Below, piece after piece: positions 8,103 to 16,981 of a stretch of 64,000 nt of DNA. Each line of letters begins with the position of its first letter. The first letter of the stretch is position 1. The position numbers were made by a program, and so were the translations under genes. The stretch comes from OMII01 sp947467385 (GTDB lineage: Bacteria; Bdellovibrionota_C; UBA2361; OMII01), in NCBI GenBank assembly GCA_044360075.1, contig JBIKLA010000011.1, positions 49,645 to 113,644 on the forward strand, read 5' to 3'. The notes under the pieces are model-generated. The model was given only the letters and a program-made list of their open reading frames with translations. It did no database searches and was not told the origin of the DNA.

Positions 8103-8987
8103 TTACTGAAGAGCGCTCTTGGTGACTGGAAGCTTGGCCCAAGTCTTGAGGCTGTCGCCAAGCTTTTCCTCGAATTCCTCCAGCGAAAGGCCGAAGGTCA
8201 CCTCGAATGCGAGTGGCTTCTCGACCCCCTTTCTCAGCAGGGCCAGGTATGCCCCGATCTTCCTGAAGCCGAACGCCTGAATCATCGCCTTGCTGGCAAG
8301 CAGCGACTCGGCATACGCAGAGGGGACCATCGCCGGGTCGAGCTTGGTAAAGCCCCCTTGCAGCAAGTTGAGCGGCACGGGCTCGTTCTTTTGGAGCCAC
8401 TTGCGGAGCGCCTCACGCAGGGCCGGGTGTTCGTAGCCCTCCGCCCACTGGGCGACGCCCTCATCAAGCCACCCCGGTATCTGCCCGCCCGACATGGACG
8501 ACAGCACAGCGTGAGTGAATTCGTGCTTTACCGAGCGCTGCAGGTTCTCGAGATCGACCGGCTGGGTTTCGGAGAGCGGGATTATAATCTCGCCCCTGAA
8601 AAACATCGCATTCGTCCACGATGGCGCTCCCGTCAGCTCATAGAATGCCTGCTCATCCATCAGGCGAATAGAGCTCTTGAAAGCGGGAATGTCAGAGAAG
8701 AGGGCAGTATACTCATCATGCGCGTCGTGCAGCGACTGCGCGAGATCTTCGGCAAGGTCAGACCAGCGAGAAGGAGAGATGAGAGTCAGCTTGCTGCCGT
8801 TCGACAGGTCCATCGGTGTAAAGCGCAGCGTGCTACCTTGCTCATCGGGCGCCGCATAGCGGGCGCGTTCGCGCGGCTTCGTGTCTGCAAACGCCAAACT
8901 GACATACAGCAAGATGCCGAGCGCAAGCGATAGGGAAACCGTTCGTAGGGCGCTGACAATATGCGGAGCCTGAAGCCAACGTTGCAT
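8103..8987 (-). CDS. Exported gluzincin-type metallopeptidase (peptidase MA-like)
   Basis: An N-terminal signal or membrane anchor (VSLSLALGILLYVSLAFA) is followed by a domain with the zinc motif HEFTH near residue 155 and WLDEGVAQWAEGY about 20 residues later, where Glu is the expected third ligand. This HExxH + E layout matches the Peptidase_MA-like family. The protein probably acts in the periplasm or at the inner membrane; its substrate is unknown. I preferred the ATG at 8987, which has AGAGAGG seven bases upstream, over an in-frame ATG at 9023. Upstream (9024-9203) nothing else is visible. Confidence 0.75.
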   Translation of the reverse strand: MQRWLQAPHIVSALRTVSLSLALGILLYVSLAFADTKPRERARYAAPDEQGSTLRFTPMDLSNGSKLTLISPSRWSDLAEDLAQSLHDAHDEYTALFSDIPAFKSSIRLMDEQAFYELTGAPSWTNAMFFRGEIIIPLSETQPVDLENLQRSVKHEFTHAVLSSMSGGQIPGWLDEGVAQWAEGYEHPALREALRKWLQKNEPVPLNLLQGGFTKLDPAMVPSAYAESLLASKAMIQAFGFRKIGAYLALLRKGVEKPLAFEVTFGLSLEEFEEKLGDSLKTWAKLPVTKSALQ

Positions 8988-9203
8988 CAAAACCTCTCTA
9001 AACGTGGGGAATGGAGGCTCCAAGAAACGGCTTACTACTGGAGAGCAAGCATCCCTTCCTTAGGGTTTGTTTCGGCTTTTCAGGCAGAAAACATGAGTCG
9101 CGATCTGTTCTCCCGAGCGGCGCGGAAGCGGCATATTCTGCCCTTTGCTCAAGCGGAATAGCGCCTAAGTCCCACAAACAGGTAGAAGATTGCCGCTGCG
9201 AGC

Positions 9204-9233
9204 TTGTTATCAGGGCCTTTTCTTCAGTATACT
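9204..9233 (+). promoter_or_regulatory. Sigma-70-type promoter for the Fe-S carrier gene
   Basis: TTGTTA (9204-9209) and TATACT (9228-9233) are separated by 18 bases, giving a good vegetative promoter about 95 bases upstream of the ATG at 9328. The -10 element runs directly into an inverted repeat. Confidence 0.5.
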
Positions 9234-9266
9234 AGGGGTCTTACATGGGCACTCGCCGACCCCTAG
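9232..9266 (+). promoter_or_regulatory. Inverted repeat at the transcription start of the Fe-S carrier gene
   Basis: CTAGGGGTC (9232-9240) and GACCCCTAG (9258-9266) form a perfect 9-bp stem with a 17-base loop. The left arm overlaps the last bases of the -10 box, so it could be an operator covering the start site or a hairpin at the 5' end of the mRNA. An iron or oxidative-stress regulator would make sense for this gene but is not shown. Confidence 0.45.
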
Positions 9267-9327
9267 CAGACGTCAGGTGATTGGTGGCCCGAGGAAGCAT
9301 TAACTTGAAACGAACAAGGAACACGTT

Positions 9328-9741
9328 ATGAGTGCAAGCGCTGGTTCATGTGGTAGCGGCTGCGGACCGAAGAATGTTACGGCTCAGCTTAACGAAGACT
9401 TTAGCCCAACAGATACTCAACCGGTCCTGTTCACCCCCTCGGCGGTAGAGGCGGTTGCGAAGGCGATTAAAGATGAGGGAGAGCCCGGTGACTTCCTTCG
9501 CATTTCTGTTGTCGGAGGCGGATGCTCCGGTTACCAGTACGGCCTCGACTTCGACAAGGAAGAAAGGTTGGGCGACATCTCGATGCAGTTCGAGGAGGTT
9601 AAGGTGGTCGTTGATCCGGTGAGCGCAGGCTACCTGCGTGGAACGGTCGTTGATTACGTGACCGGACTGCAGGGCACGGGCTTCCAGTTCAAGAACCCAA
9701 ACGCCAAGCGCACGTGCGGCTGCGGTAGCTCATTTAGCTAA
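9328..9741 (+). CDS. A-type iron-sulfur carrier (HesB/IscA/ErpA family)
   Basis: The 137-aa protein has the A-type cysteines: GGGCSGYQY (Cys66) and the C-terminal CGCG (Cys130, Cys132). These ligands carry a [4Fe-4S] or [2Fe-2S] cluster to client apoproteins. The family is usually about 110 residues; this one has an extra N-terminal 30 residues with CGSGC (Cys8, Cys12), which might form a second metal site. It is monocistronic, behind its own promoter and hairpin and followed by a terminator. The only other Fe-S biogenesis gene in the window is sufS at 42.3 kb. ErpA is the closest guess within the family. Confidence 0.9.
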   Translation: MSASAGSCGSGCGPKNVTAQLNEDFSPTDTQPVLFTPSAVEAVAKAIKDEGEPGDFLRISVVGGGCSGYQYGLDFDKEERLGDISMQFEEVKVVVDPVSAGYLRGTVVDYVTGLQGTGFQFKNPNAKRTCGCGSSFS

Positions 9742-9764
9742 GCCGCTAAAGAGGTTAGTCATGA

Positions 9765-9803
9765 AGCGCCGGGGGACGATTACTCTTCCTCCGGCGCTTT
9801 TTA
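9765..9803 (+). terminator. Rho-independent terminator after the Fe-S carrier gene
   Basis: AGCGCCGG and CCGGCGCT form a GC-rich stem with an inner GGA/TCC extension, followed by TTTTTATT, 24 bases after the stop codon. Confidence 0.8.
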
Positions 9804-9902
9804 TTGCGCCGCGTGCGCTAGGGGCACATTTCGGATAGCTCTTGCTTGAGGGGCTTGCCTCGCGGAAACTTGCAGTGAACCAAAACTAAGGTGCTCTCTG
9901 CC

Positions 9903-10403
9903 ATGAGACATATCGCTTTTCTTGCCGTCATCATTCTCGCATCGGCGTGCGCTTCGAAAGCGCCCCGCTCGGGCTCAATCGCAGACGTTGTGGGCGCCAC
10001 TGACGCCAACCTCGAGAGCGAAGCTACAGCGGTCGAGCTGGAGCGTGACGAGATCCTTCGAAGCCCGCTTGAGTTTGATGTGTCGATCGACGATGACCGC
10101 TACTCGTGGGAGCGCACAACCCTCTTCCTCGAAAACTACGTCGACCCCGCTCGGGCGCCACTGCGGCCGATCACCAAGGTCATAGGCTCCCGCTGGGGAT
10201 TGGCGAGCCCGCCTGTTCAAGGGGGGTTGGTCTACGAGGTGTGGAGAGAGGAGATTCCCGAGGGCTTCCACTACAAGGTGCAGTGCCTTGTCAGTGGCAC
10301 AGCGTCTCCTCAGCAGGCGCGCCTAAACGCCGCCAACCTGGCCCGCTTTATCAGGGACGGAAAGCTTGAGGTATCGCTCCTCCCCGGGAACACCCCGCGA
10401 TAG
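9903..10403 (+). CDS. Small lipoprotein of unknown function
   Basis: The N-terminus MRHIAFLAVIILASACAS is a lipoprotein signal with lipobox ASAC, cleaved before the Cys at about residue 15. The mature part, about 150 residues, has no motif I recognise; it contains a conserved-looking RPITKVIGSRWGL stretch and ends with a predicted helix and strand. AAGG lies 11 bases before the ATG at 9903; a GTG at 9891 is in frame but overlaps that site. Likely anchored at the periplasmic face of a membrane. Confidence 0.7.
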   Translation: MRHIAFLAVIILASACASKAPRSGSIADVVGATDANLESEATAVELERDEILRSPLEFDVSIDDDRYSWERTTLFLENYVDPARAPLRPITKVIGSRWGLASPPVQGGLVYEVWREEIPEGFHYKVQCLVSGTASPQQARLNAANLARFIRDGKLEVSLLPGNTPR

Positions 10404-10440
10404 GCCCACCGCACGAGGTGCCGCATCCTCGGGCCGCGGG

Positions 10441-10479
10441 GCTGCCCGGCCATACGAGCATCTCGTACATGGCTGCAGC
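10441..10479. other. Long imperfect hairpin after the lipoprotein gene
   Basis: TACGAG-CAT-CTCGTA (10453-10467) is extended by GCCA/TGGC and GCTGC/GCAGC with small bulges. There is no T-run, so it is either a Rho-dependent end structure or an RNA-stability element. The rest of 10404-10651 has no supported gene. Confidence 0.35.
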
Positions 10480-10651
10480 ATCAGGGCCTTAGCCTAGCAT
10501 TGCGTGAGCGGGATCGCGCCACTACCCGGCAAATCAGCACATAGCCCTTAAGTTCTGGCACTTAAAGGCCGATTGCTGCCTATGCGGCGGGTTACTAGAC
10601 CCGATCACGCGGCCTCGATAGTGGGGCCGCAATCGAACGCTGGTAGTGTTG

Positions 10652-13075
10652 ATGACTCAACGAGCGATGTGTTGCAATCGGTGCGCACTCTCTCTGCTCC
10701 TCGCAGCGGTGGCGGGCTGGCTTGCTGCCTCGACAGTCCCCGCTCTCGCTGAGCCACCGAAGGTCTTTCCGGGCGAGTATGTAGTTACGCTTCCGTCGAG
10801 TCAGGGACACGCCGGCGCCTTCTCTCTGGCCGCAAGCCCCTCATTCAGCTCCAGGGTGGGAGACGTCGTCGAGGTAATTAACGCAAAGACCTTAAAAGTC
10901 TCCGTGGCTGAGCCCCAAGGCGCAGCTCGCGCTCTTGATTCGGATTCCGGCGGCGCTATTCCGTATGACCCGCAGCAGGACCGCTGCAAGGATATCTTGG
11001 CGGAGGGCTTAGCAGAAACCTGCTCACCTAACTACCTCCTTAAGGCCTCGGAACTCATGCCCAACGATCCCTCCTTCGGCCAGCTATGGGGAATGTCAGA
11101 TGCTCAGGGGATCTCAGCCCCCCGCGCCTGGAGCAGCTTCGTCGGCGCTTACGCCGTAGTTGTCGCAGTGATTGACACCGGCATCGACTACAACCATCCA
11201 GACCTCGTGGCAAACATGTGGCGCAATCCCGGCGAAAGCGCCGGCAACGGGGTTGACGATGACGGGAACGGCTACGTCGACGACGTGCACGGCATCAACG
11301 CGATTACCTCCGCGGCAAACCCAGGCAACCCCATGGATGATCACTTTCACGGCACTCACGTGGCCGGAACCCTAGGGGCTGTGGGAAACAACTCAAGAGG
11401 CGTCGCCGGGGTTAATCATCGGGTAAAAATCATGGCCGTGAAGTTTCTGTCGAGCAACGGTAGCGGAAGCCTCTCTGATGCGGTGCGGGGTATCGATTAC
11501 ATGACAATGATGAGGAGCTCCTACGGGATTAACATCCGCGTGGCCAACAACTCATGGGGAGGAGGGGGCTACTCCGGAGCCCTTGAGCAGGCCATCGCCA
11601 GGGCCCGCGACGCGGGGATAGTCTTCGTCGCGGCTGCCGGCAATGACGGGATAGACACCGACGCCTCATCATCATACCCCTCCGGCTATGAGGTCGACAA
11701 CGTAGTGTCCGTCGCCGCAATAGACCGGAACCAGAACCTCGCGAAATTCTCTAATTACGGAGCCACGACCGTCGACATCGCGGCACCTGGTGTGGACATC
11801 CTGAGCACCGCCCCGGGTGGTGGCTATCAGAAGCTCTCCGGAACCTCGATGGCCACGCCGCATGTATCCGGAGCGCTCGCCCTGCTCCTCGGGCGAAATC
11901 CGGGGTTGAGCTACCTTCAGGCTATTAACACAATGTACCTCTCAGGCCGGTATAGGGCATCCCTCGTCGAAACCAGCGGCGGGCTGCCGCTCGTGCGCAC
12001 CCAGCGAGTCATCAACGCGGGCCGGATGATGTTTAATGAGACCGTTCCTCTGCCAACTCCGCCAGCCGCCCTGCAGCCTTGCGGATACGATTTCCGGGCG
12101 TCCAACCTGCTAACAAGCGGCACGGTTGATACTTCGGCCGACAACGGACTCCTGGTAAACCAGTCAGACGAAGGGAACTTCTACAAGGTCGACCTGCCGT
12201 TCTCCTTCCCGTACTTCCGCGAGAGCGTAAATGCAATCTGGGTCTCTCCGAATGGCCTTGTGTACATGCAGCAGCCCTCGCTTATCGACTACCAGCATGG
12301 CATACGGGCGCCAAAGAATTCTATCGCCGTGCTGCAGACTGACCTGGTTCCGCGCGACACAACCCAGGGTGTGCGGGTTGCAGTGGGGGCGGATAAGGTC
12401 ACCGTAATGTGGAGGACCGAGCATTACAGCTACCCGGGACAGGGGGTCATTGTCGCGCGGCTGACGATTAACTCAAGCGGCGTCATAGCAACGTCTCTCC
12501 ACTTCGGCGATGACGGCAACCTGTCCGATCTACGGGCAAAGGTGGTCGGCGACCCCTTCGCAGCTCCTGCGGTTGAGCCGAAGGCCCTCATGGGCCTTTC
12601 AGGGCTGGCGTCGATGTTTTCGTCGACGGTAGACCTCGCAACGTCGCAACGGGCGCTCATTTCGGCTGCGCAGGAGCCGCTGGCACTCGGCGTGGAGATG
12701 ACGACTAACTGCAAAACCATTCCGCCGACCGACCGGGGCGACCGCGAGGGGCCAGTGGTTTCCTGGATTACCATCTTCAAGGAGCCCAAGCGCAGGAAAG
12801 AGATACCTATCAACGTGGTTTTTGGCGCGACGGGAACCGGCGCTATTCCCGTTCGGTTTTCGATTAACAACGTGGCCTGCCGCCGCACCATCAGGGTACC
12901 GCTGCGCTCCGGAATCGGCCGCATGACCGCCCGCATACCCCGAGGGGTGCAGTCTTTCGGGGTCAGCTCGGGCGCGGTTTCCAAGAAGACTGCCTTTGCC
13001 AGCAATCCGCCGGGGCGCACCAAATACACAAATAGGGAGCTGTGCGAACTCACGCTCCAGACGATCGCGAAATAG
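10652..13075 (+). CDS. Secreted subtilisin-like serine protease (S8)
   Basis: A signal peptide (LLLAAVAGWLAASTVPALA) precedes a propeptide-like region and a peptidase S8 domain with the full triad: Asp in AVIDTGIDYNHPDL (about residue 174), His in HGTHVAGTLGA (about 235) and Ser in GTSMATPHVSGA (about 398). The oxyanion Asn is in AAGND. An acidic NGVDDDGNGYVDD loop probably binds calcium. About 370 residues after the catalytic domain show no named domain; they include several Cys residues and predicted beta strands. It is likely an extracellular protease. The start is ATG 10652, or the in-frame GTG at 10646. Confidence 0.92.
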   Translation: MTQRAMCCNRCALSLLLAAVAGWLAASTVPALAEPPKVFPGEYVVTLPSSQGHAGAFSLAASPSFSSRVGDVVEVINAKTLKVSVAEPQGAARALDSDSGGAIPYDPQQDRCKDILAEGLAETCSPNYLLKASELMPNDPSFGQLWGMSDAQGISAPRAWSSFVGAYAVVVAVIDTGIDYNHPDLVANMWRNPGESAGNGVDDDGNGYVDDVHGINAITSAANPGNPMDDHFHGTHVAGTLGAVGNNSRGVAGVNHRVKIMAVKFLSSNGSGSLSDAVRGIDYMTMMRSSYGINIRVANNSWGGGGYSGALEQAIARARDAGIVFVAAAGNDGIDTDASSSYPSGYEVDNVVSVAAIDRNQNLAKFSNYGATTVDIAAPGVDILSTAPGGGYQKLSGTSMATPHVSGALALLLGRNPGLSYLQAINTMYLSGRYRASLVETSGGLPLVRTQRVINAGRMMFNETVPLPTPPAALQPCGYDFRASNLLTSGTVDTSADNGLLVNQSDEGNFYKVDLPFSFPYFRESVNAIWVSPNGLVYMQQPSLIDYQHGIRAPKNSIAVLQTDLVPRDTTQGVRVAVGADKVTVMWRTEHYSYPGQGVIVARLTINSSGVIATSLHFGDDGNLSDLRAKVVGDPFAAPAVEPKALMGLSGLASMFSSTVDLATSQRALISAAQEPLALGVEMTTNCKTIPPTDRGDREGPVVSWITIFKEPKRRKEIPINVVFGATGTGAIPVRFSINNVACRRTIRVPLRSGIGRMTARIPRGVQSFGVSSGAVSKKTAFASNPPGRTKYTNRELCELTLQTIAK

Positions 13076-13187
13076 CTCTGCGAACAATCATCGTCATTCG
13101 TGCTAGACGGGCAACGCAGTTCCCCCTGCCTACGGGGCGCCTCTCATGGTATGGAGGGCAGAAACACTACGGAGACACCACAGGCCT

Positions 13188-14462
13188 ATGCCAGAGATAG
13201 CAGCCCCATTCCATCCCGATCTCAAAGAGCAGCTCTTGCGCTATGCAACCCTGATCGCCGCCCACGGGCTCAATGTCCAGGAAGGGCAACTCGTGCAGGT
13301 CTCCAGCGAGGTCTTTCACCGCCCGCTCCTTGATGCCCTCGTCTCGGAGCTGTACCGGCGAGGAGCGGGATTCGTTCACGTTGAGCTCTCTGATCCGATC
13401 CTACAGCGGCGCCGCATTCAGGCCTCTAGGCCGGAATTTCTCTCTATGACCCCAGCCTTCTACACAGCCAAGTTTCGGGAGCTGGTGGATTGCACCGCCG
13501 CAAACCTCAAGATCCTGGGGCCAGAGTTCCCCACCTACCTGAGCGACCTCGACCCGATGGCGGTCAACGAGGTGCGCAAAGCCGCCTACCAAGCCGCCAA
13601 GCACTTCTACAGCGAGGGTATAGAGCGCTCCAAGGTGCACTGGTGCGTTGTTGCAGCCTCGACCCCGGGCTGGGCATCGCGAGTGTTTCCCAAGCTCCCT
13701 CTGGCGGAGGCCGAGACCCGGCTGTGGGAGGAGATATTCAGAATATGCCGGGTTGATAAGCCGGATTTCCTTGAGCGGTGGGCCCAGCACAACGAGGTGC
13801 TTAGCGTTCGGGCTCGGAAGCTTACGGGCCTTAAGATATCGGAGCTCCGGTTCGTCGGTCCAGGCACCGACCTTACGGTGGGGCTCTCAAGCCGGGCGGT
13901 GTTCAAGGGGGGCGCAGACCGAACTCCGCAGGGCACTAGCTTCGAGCCCAATCTGCCGACCGAAGAGTGCTTCACGACCCCGGACTGGCGCAGGACATCC
14001 GGAACGGTGCGGGCAACGCGCCCCTTTCTGGTAAACGGAACCCTCGTTAGGGAACTGGTGCTTCAGTTCAAGGATGGGGCGATATCTCACTTCGAGTGTC
14101 AGGAGGGCAAGGCTGCCCTCGACTCGTACCTCAAGAGCGATGAAGGCGCCAAACGGTTGGGCGAGGTGGCTCTCGTGGGCACCGATTCGCCTGTATTTCA
14201 GAGTGGTTTGGTGTTTGAGGAGATCCTCTTCGATGAGAATGCGGCGTGTCATATCGCGGTAGGCTCGGCGTATAAGGGATGCCTTCAGGGTGGCGAGACG
14301 ATGAGCGACGCCGAATGCGTTGAAATCGGCTGTAACGCCAGCTCAGTCCACACCGACATCATGATCTCGTCAGAGGAGGTGGACGTATTTGCAAATCGTG
14401 CGTCGGGAGAGTCCCTGCAGCTCATCTCAAAGGGGAGATGGAGCGGCGATTTCGCCCTCTGA
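13188..14462 (+). CDS. Aminopeptidase of family M29
   Basis: The sequence fits M29 (thermophilic aminopeptidase) metal-dependent exopeptidases: NLPTEECFTTPD carries the first Glu ligand, and FDENAACHIAVGSAY and SVHTDIMIS carry the His/Asp ligands near the C-terminus. These cytosolic enzymes use two divalent metals to remove N-terminal residues. Length (424 aa) is normal for the family. The ATG at 13188 leaves a complete domain; an in-frame ATG at 13146 would add 14 basic residues and has a poor binding site. It could recycle peptides generated by the neighbouring secreted proteases, though that link is only contextual. Confidence 0.88.
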   Translation: MPEIAAPFHPDLKEQLLRYATLIAAHGLNVQEGQLVQVSSEVFHRPLLDALVSELYRRGAGFVHVELSDPILQRRRIQASRPEFLSMTPAFYTAKFRELVDCTAANLKILGPEFPTYLSDLDPMAVNEVRKAAYQAAKHFYSEGIERSKVHWCVVAASTPGWASRVFPKLPLAEAETRLWEEIFRICRVDKPDFLERWAQHNEVLSVRARKLTGLKISELRFVGPGTDLTVGLSSRAVFKGGADRTPQGTSFEPNLPTEECFTTPDWRRTSGTVRATRPFLVNGTLVRELVLQFKDGAISHFECQEGKAALDSYLKSDEGAKRLGEVALVGTDSPVFQSGLVFEEILFDENAACHIAVGSAYKGCLQGGETMSDAECVEIGCNASSVHTDIMISSEEVDVFANRASGESLQLISKGRWSGDFAL

Positions 14463-15125
14463 TGATGCGCGATCGGTTGATCTTCGAGCCGAGACTCGCA
14501 TGCGTGAATCTCTTTCGACTCAACTCATCATCAAATAAGTACTTGCCAACATGAAGAAGCGGTGTCAACCTGAGCCCAATGTTGAGCGCTTCGCTGCTCA
14601 CTGACTAAGCCTCGCGCTTCTGAGAGCGACGAAGGATGGTGAGTGAGCGACGAAGTGAGAGAAAGGCGCGAGCATCAGCACCGACCTTCTCTTAGACAAC
14701 AGACTCAATCAGCGGCAGCGCGCAGTAGGATGTTGCCGGTGAAGTTGAAAGAAGGTTGGTCGGTAGCGACGCGGTGGGGGAGGTAGCAGTAAATCCCTCC
14801 GGTGCTATCGAGAGCTGCGTAACGGATCGTCTCGGAGAGAAAACTCTTTCCTTCGGCGAAAAAATTATGCAGCATTCGTAGAGCAGAAATGTCAAGCTCT
14901 GAATCTTATCGTTCGATAAGACAGAGTAGGCAGTTCAGCGGAGACAATGCGCATCATCTTCTGCACAATTGGAAGTAGCGCGCGGTCTTTTGCTGAATAT
15001 AGTTTCGGCCGAGCCCAGTTTGTTCGGTGAAGGTTTTCCTTCATCAACAAGTGTTGGCTGGGCCGGTAAACAAACGTAGATAGCGGAAAGAACTTGTTCT
15101 TACGCGATCAACACTGGAGAAAAAA
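14463..15125. other. Non-coding stretch with hairpins before the Lys-rich mini-gene
   Basis: No open frame here has a plausible binding site and composition. The stretch holds an imperfect CTCGCGC/GCGCGAG structure around 14610-14672 enclosing a repeated GAGCGACGAAG, a strong hairpin at 14897-14926, and a GTGAAGG-TTTT-CCTTCAT hairpin near 15027. It is lower in GC than the flanking genes. It may hold the promoter of the mini-gene at 15126 and an unrecognised RNA. Confidence 0.5.
14897..14926. promoter_or_regulatory. Perfect TCTTATCG/CGATAAGA inverted repeat
   Basis: TCTTATCG (14904-14911), TT, CGATAAGA (14914-14921) is an 8-bp perfect inverted repeat extended outward by CTCTG/CAGAG with a 2-base bulge. 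As DNA it resembles a dimeric repressor site; as RNA it makes a stable stem. Confidence 0.4.
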
Positions 15126-15206
15126 ATGGCTAAGAAAGCAAAGAAGACCACCAAGAAGGCAGCTGCTAAGAAGAAGACCACCAAGAAGGCTTCTAAGAAG
15201 AAGTAA
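15126..15206 (+). CDS. 26-residue Lys-rich histone-like mini-protein
   Basis: The frame starts with MAKKAKKTTKKAAAKK and continues with the same Lys/Ala/Thr/Ser pattern for 26 residues, more than half of them Lys. CTGGAG lies six bases before the ATG and a strong Rho-independent terminator follows 22 bases after TAA, so it has the full layout of a monocistronic gene. Its composition is that of the Lys/Ala repeat tails of histone H1-like or Hc1/AlgP-type proteins, suggesting binding to DNA, RNA or another polyanion. It contains internal near-repeats of KKTTKKA. Function is inferred from composition only. Confidence 0.7.
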   Translation: MAKKAKKTTKKAAAKKKTTKKASKKK

Positions 15207-15228
15207 GCAGGCGCCTAGCGTCTTATGG

Positions 15229-15268
15229 CGCCCTCCGGCACTCTCGAGTGTCGGGGGGCGTTTTTTTT
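15229..15268 (+). terminator. Rho-independent terminator of the Lys-rich mini-gene
   Basis: A long stem (CGCCCTCCG and CACT pairing with AGTG and CGGGGGGCG, one mismatch) closes on a 4-base loop and is followed by eight T residues (15261-15268). It is one of the strongest terminators in the window. Confidence 0.9.
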
Positions 15269-15377
15269 GGACACAGCCAGCCCCTTCGGCTGCAACAAAA
15301 ACATCAAATGCAAACGAAGTTCGAAAAAAACTTTGCATTATGAGCTTGTGCCCTGCAAAAACTTTGTGGCACTCGCC

Positions 15378-16868
15378 CTAGGGATTAAAGCTCTTCAAAA
15401 GCGTCCTGATCCATCCCTTCACATCTCCCGGAGCCGAAGCTGAAGAACCAGCGGCTGGGAGGGTCAGGATCTGCGGCTCCGTCATGGCTGAACCCGATCG
15501 GCACGCAACCTTTACCATAAAGAGCACCTGCGTGTCGGACGAGGGATCCGAAGGCCTCGGGGCCGTAAACGCGAAAGAAGCGCCGGCATAGCCCGCCACA
15601 GACGTGACGTTCTGCACACTGATGCGCCCAAAGGGCCCGGAAGGCCGACCCTTATCCATGGCGCGGACATACAGTACCGCCTTGCAGCTCTCCGCCACTG
15701 CGCTTGAGAGCGCAACGGTCGCATTAAAGGCCTCCGCCGTGGTGTTAGCCAGCGAAAGCGATGCTTGGTGGTACGGCATTCGCTCAATACAACGCATCGA
15801 GCGCGAAATGGCCGTCTTCATCGTGGAACGGGCGCCCCCCGAAAAGTGGTCCATGGTCGGGGACAGGACCGGGTTCATTATCGAATTAGGCTCATTGTCA
15901 TGGACCGCGCCGAGATTGTGTCCCACCTCATGCGCGAGCAGAAGGGGCTGCAGGGCGTCGGTGATGTAGCGAGAAAGCCCGATATTGAACCGCAGGTTCC
16001 CCGAGCAGGCGGTGCGCACATACGCAATTCCAACCGTCCTGCCGACTAGCTCCCGGCCGGTAAAGAGATGGTAGAGATCGGCCCTCCCTTGCTCCCTCTT
16101 AAGCCCTTGGCGAAAAGCCTCAAGCAGCGCGCCCGCGTCTACCTCACCCGGCGAAGGAACCCCCGACGTCGCCACTCCCTGATTCGTGACGCGAAAGCGG
16201 ATCCCCATCGAACTTGCGTAGAGCACCTCGCTGGCATGCAGCACTGCCGCGATATAGTCACCCGAGGCCTGGCCATACTTAAGAAAGAAATCGTAATCGG
16301 CACGGACTGCTATCTCGACTACCCGAGGCGGATTAAACGGCTGCGAATCGAGATCACCAAACGGTGAGACAACGCCGCGCGAAGTGCCGTTTTGCGCCCG
16401 CTCAACAGTATGCTCGCCACCGCTGCTGCCGCACGGCAGGGTGCGGGCGGACGCCTTTGAATACCGAACATTGCGCGCTGAGACTGTACCGTTCTCCTGC
16501 ACAAGCCTGAAAGAAACCGAGGAGGGCACTCCGCGGCGCGATGAAGTAAAGAAGATAAGGGTCTTGGTGCCCATCCGCGTAGCAGCAACCGGCGAGTTCG
16601 AGCCGCGGCCCTTGCGCGGCCGTGACGCTCCCTTAAGGTGCACTGCGCTTGCCGTCCCAGGATTGTTTCCGTCAAGCTCAAGCTCAAACTGCTCAAGCCC
16701 GTACGGGGTCTCCACTGAGAAGTAGACATGCTGAGCCGGAGCCACTGTTGTTATGGTCGAGAACGTTCCGCGGACGGTTCGCTCTGCCGCGGCATCGGGA
16801 AGCCCAATAGCAAGGCCTAGAAAGAAAGCCCCAACGTTCCCCCAGAACCATCCGTGATGAGCAGCCAT
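15378..16868 (-). CDS. Secreted reprolysin-like zinc metalloprotease (metzincin)
   Basis: A signal peptide (WGNVGAFFLGLAIGLPDAAA) is followed by an all-beta-looking N-terminal region and a metzincin domain with HEVGHNLGAVHD near residue 313 and the Met-turn SIMNP shortly after, as in M12B/reprolysin-type peptidases. Cysteines are scattered through the C-terminal 120 residues. I chose the ATG at 16868 because GGGAG lies nine bases upstream; ATG 16886 overlaps that site. It is likely exported and may act outside the cell with the subtilisin at 10.7-13.1 kb. The substrate is unknown. Confidence 0.85.
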   Translation of the reverse strand: MAAHHGWFWGNVGAFFLGLAIGLPDAAAERTVRGTFSTITTVAPAQHVYFSVETPYGLEQFELELDGNNPGTASAVHLKGASRPRKGRGSNSPVAATRMGTKTLIFFTSSRRGVPSSVSFRLVQENGTVSARNVRYSKASARTLPCGSSGGEHTVERAQNGTSRGVVSPFGDLDSQPFNPPRVVEIAVRADYDFFLKYGQASGDYIAAVLHASEVLYASSMGIRFRVTNQGVATSGVPSPGEVDAGALLEAFRQGLKREQGRADLYHLFTGRELVGRTVGIAYVRTACSGNLRFNIGLSRYITDALQPLLLAHEVGHNLGAVHDNEPNSIMNPVLSPTMDHFSGGARSTMKTAISRSMRCIERMPYHQASLSLANTTAEAFNATVALSSAVAESCKAVLYVRAMDKGRPSGPFGRISVQNVTSVAGYAGASFAFTAPRPSDPSSDTQVLFMVKVACRSGSAMTEPQILTLPAAGSSASAPGDVKGWIRTLLKSFNP

Positions 16869-16981
16869 GATACATCTCCCTTGCATGCGCTACGCTTGGC
16901 CTTGCACACCGTAGTGCGGCACGACTTCTGGATATGTAACAGAGGGAGCGGGGCTAAGATAGTCGAGGGTAAAACCTTGAA

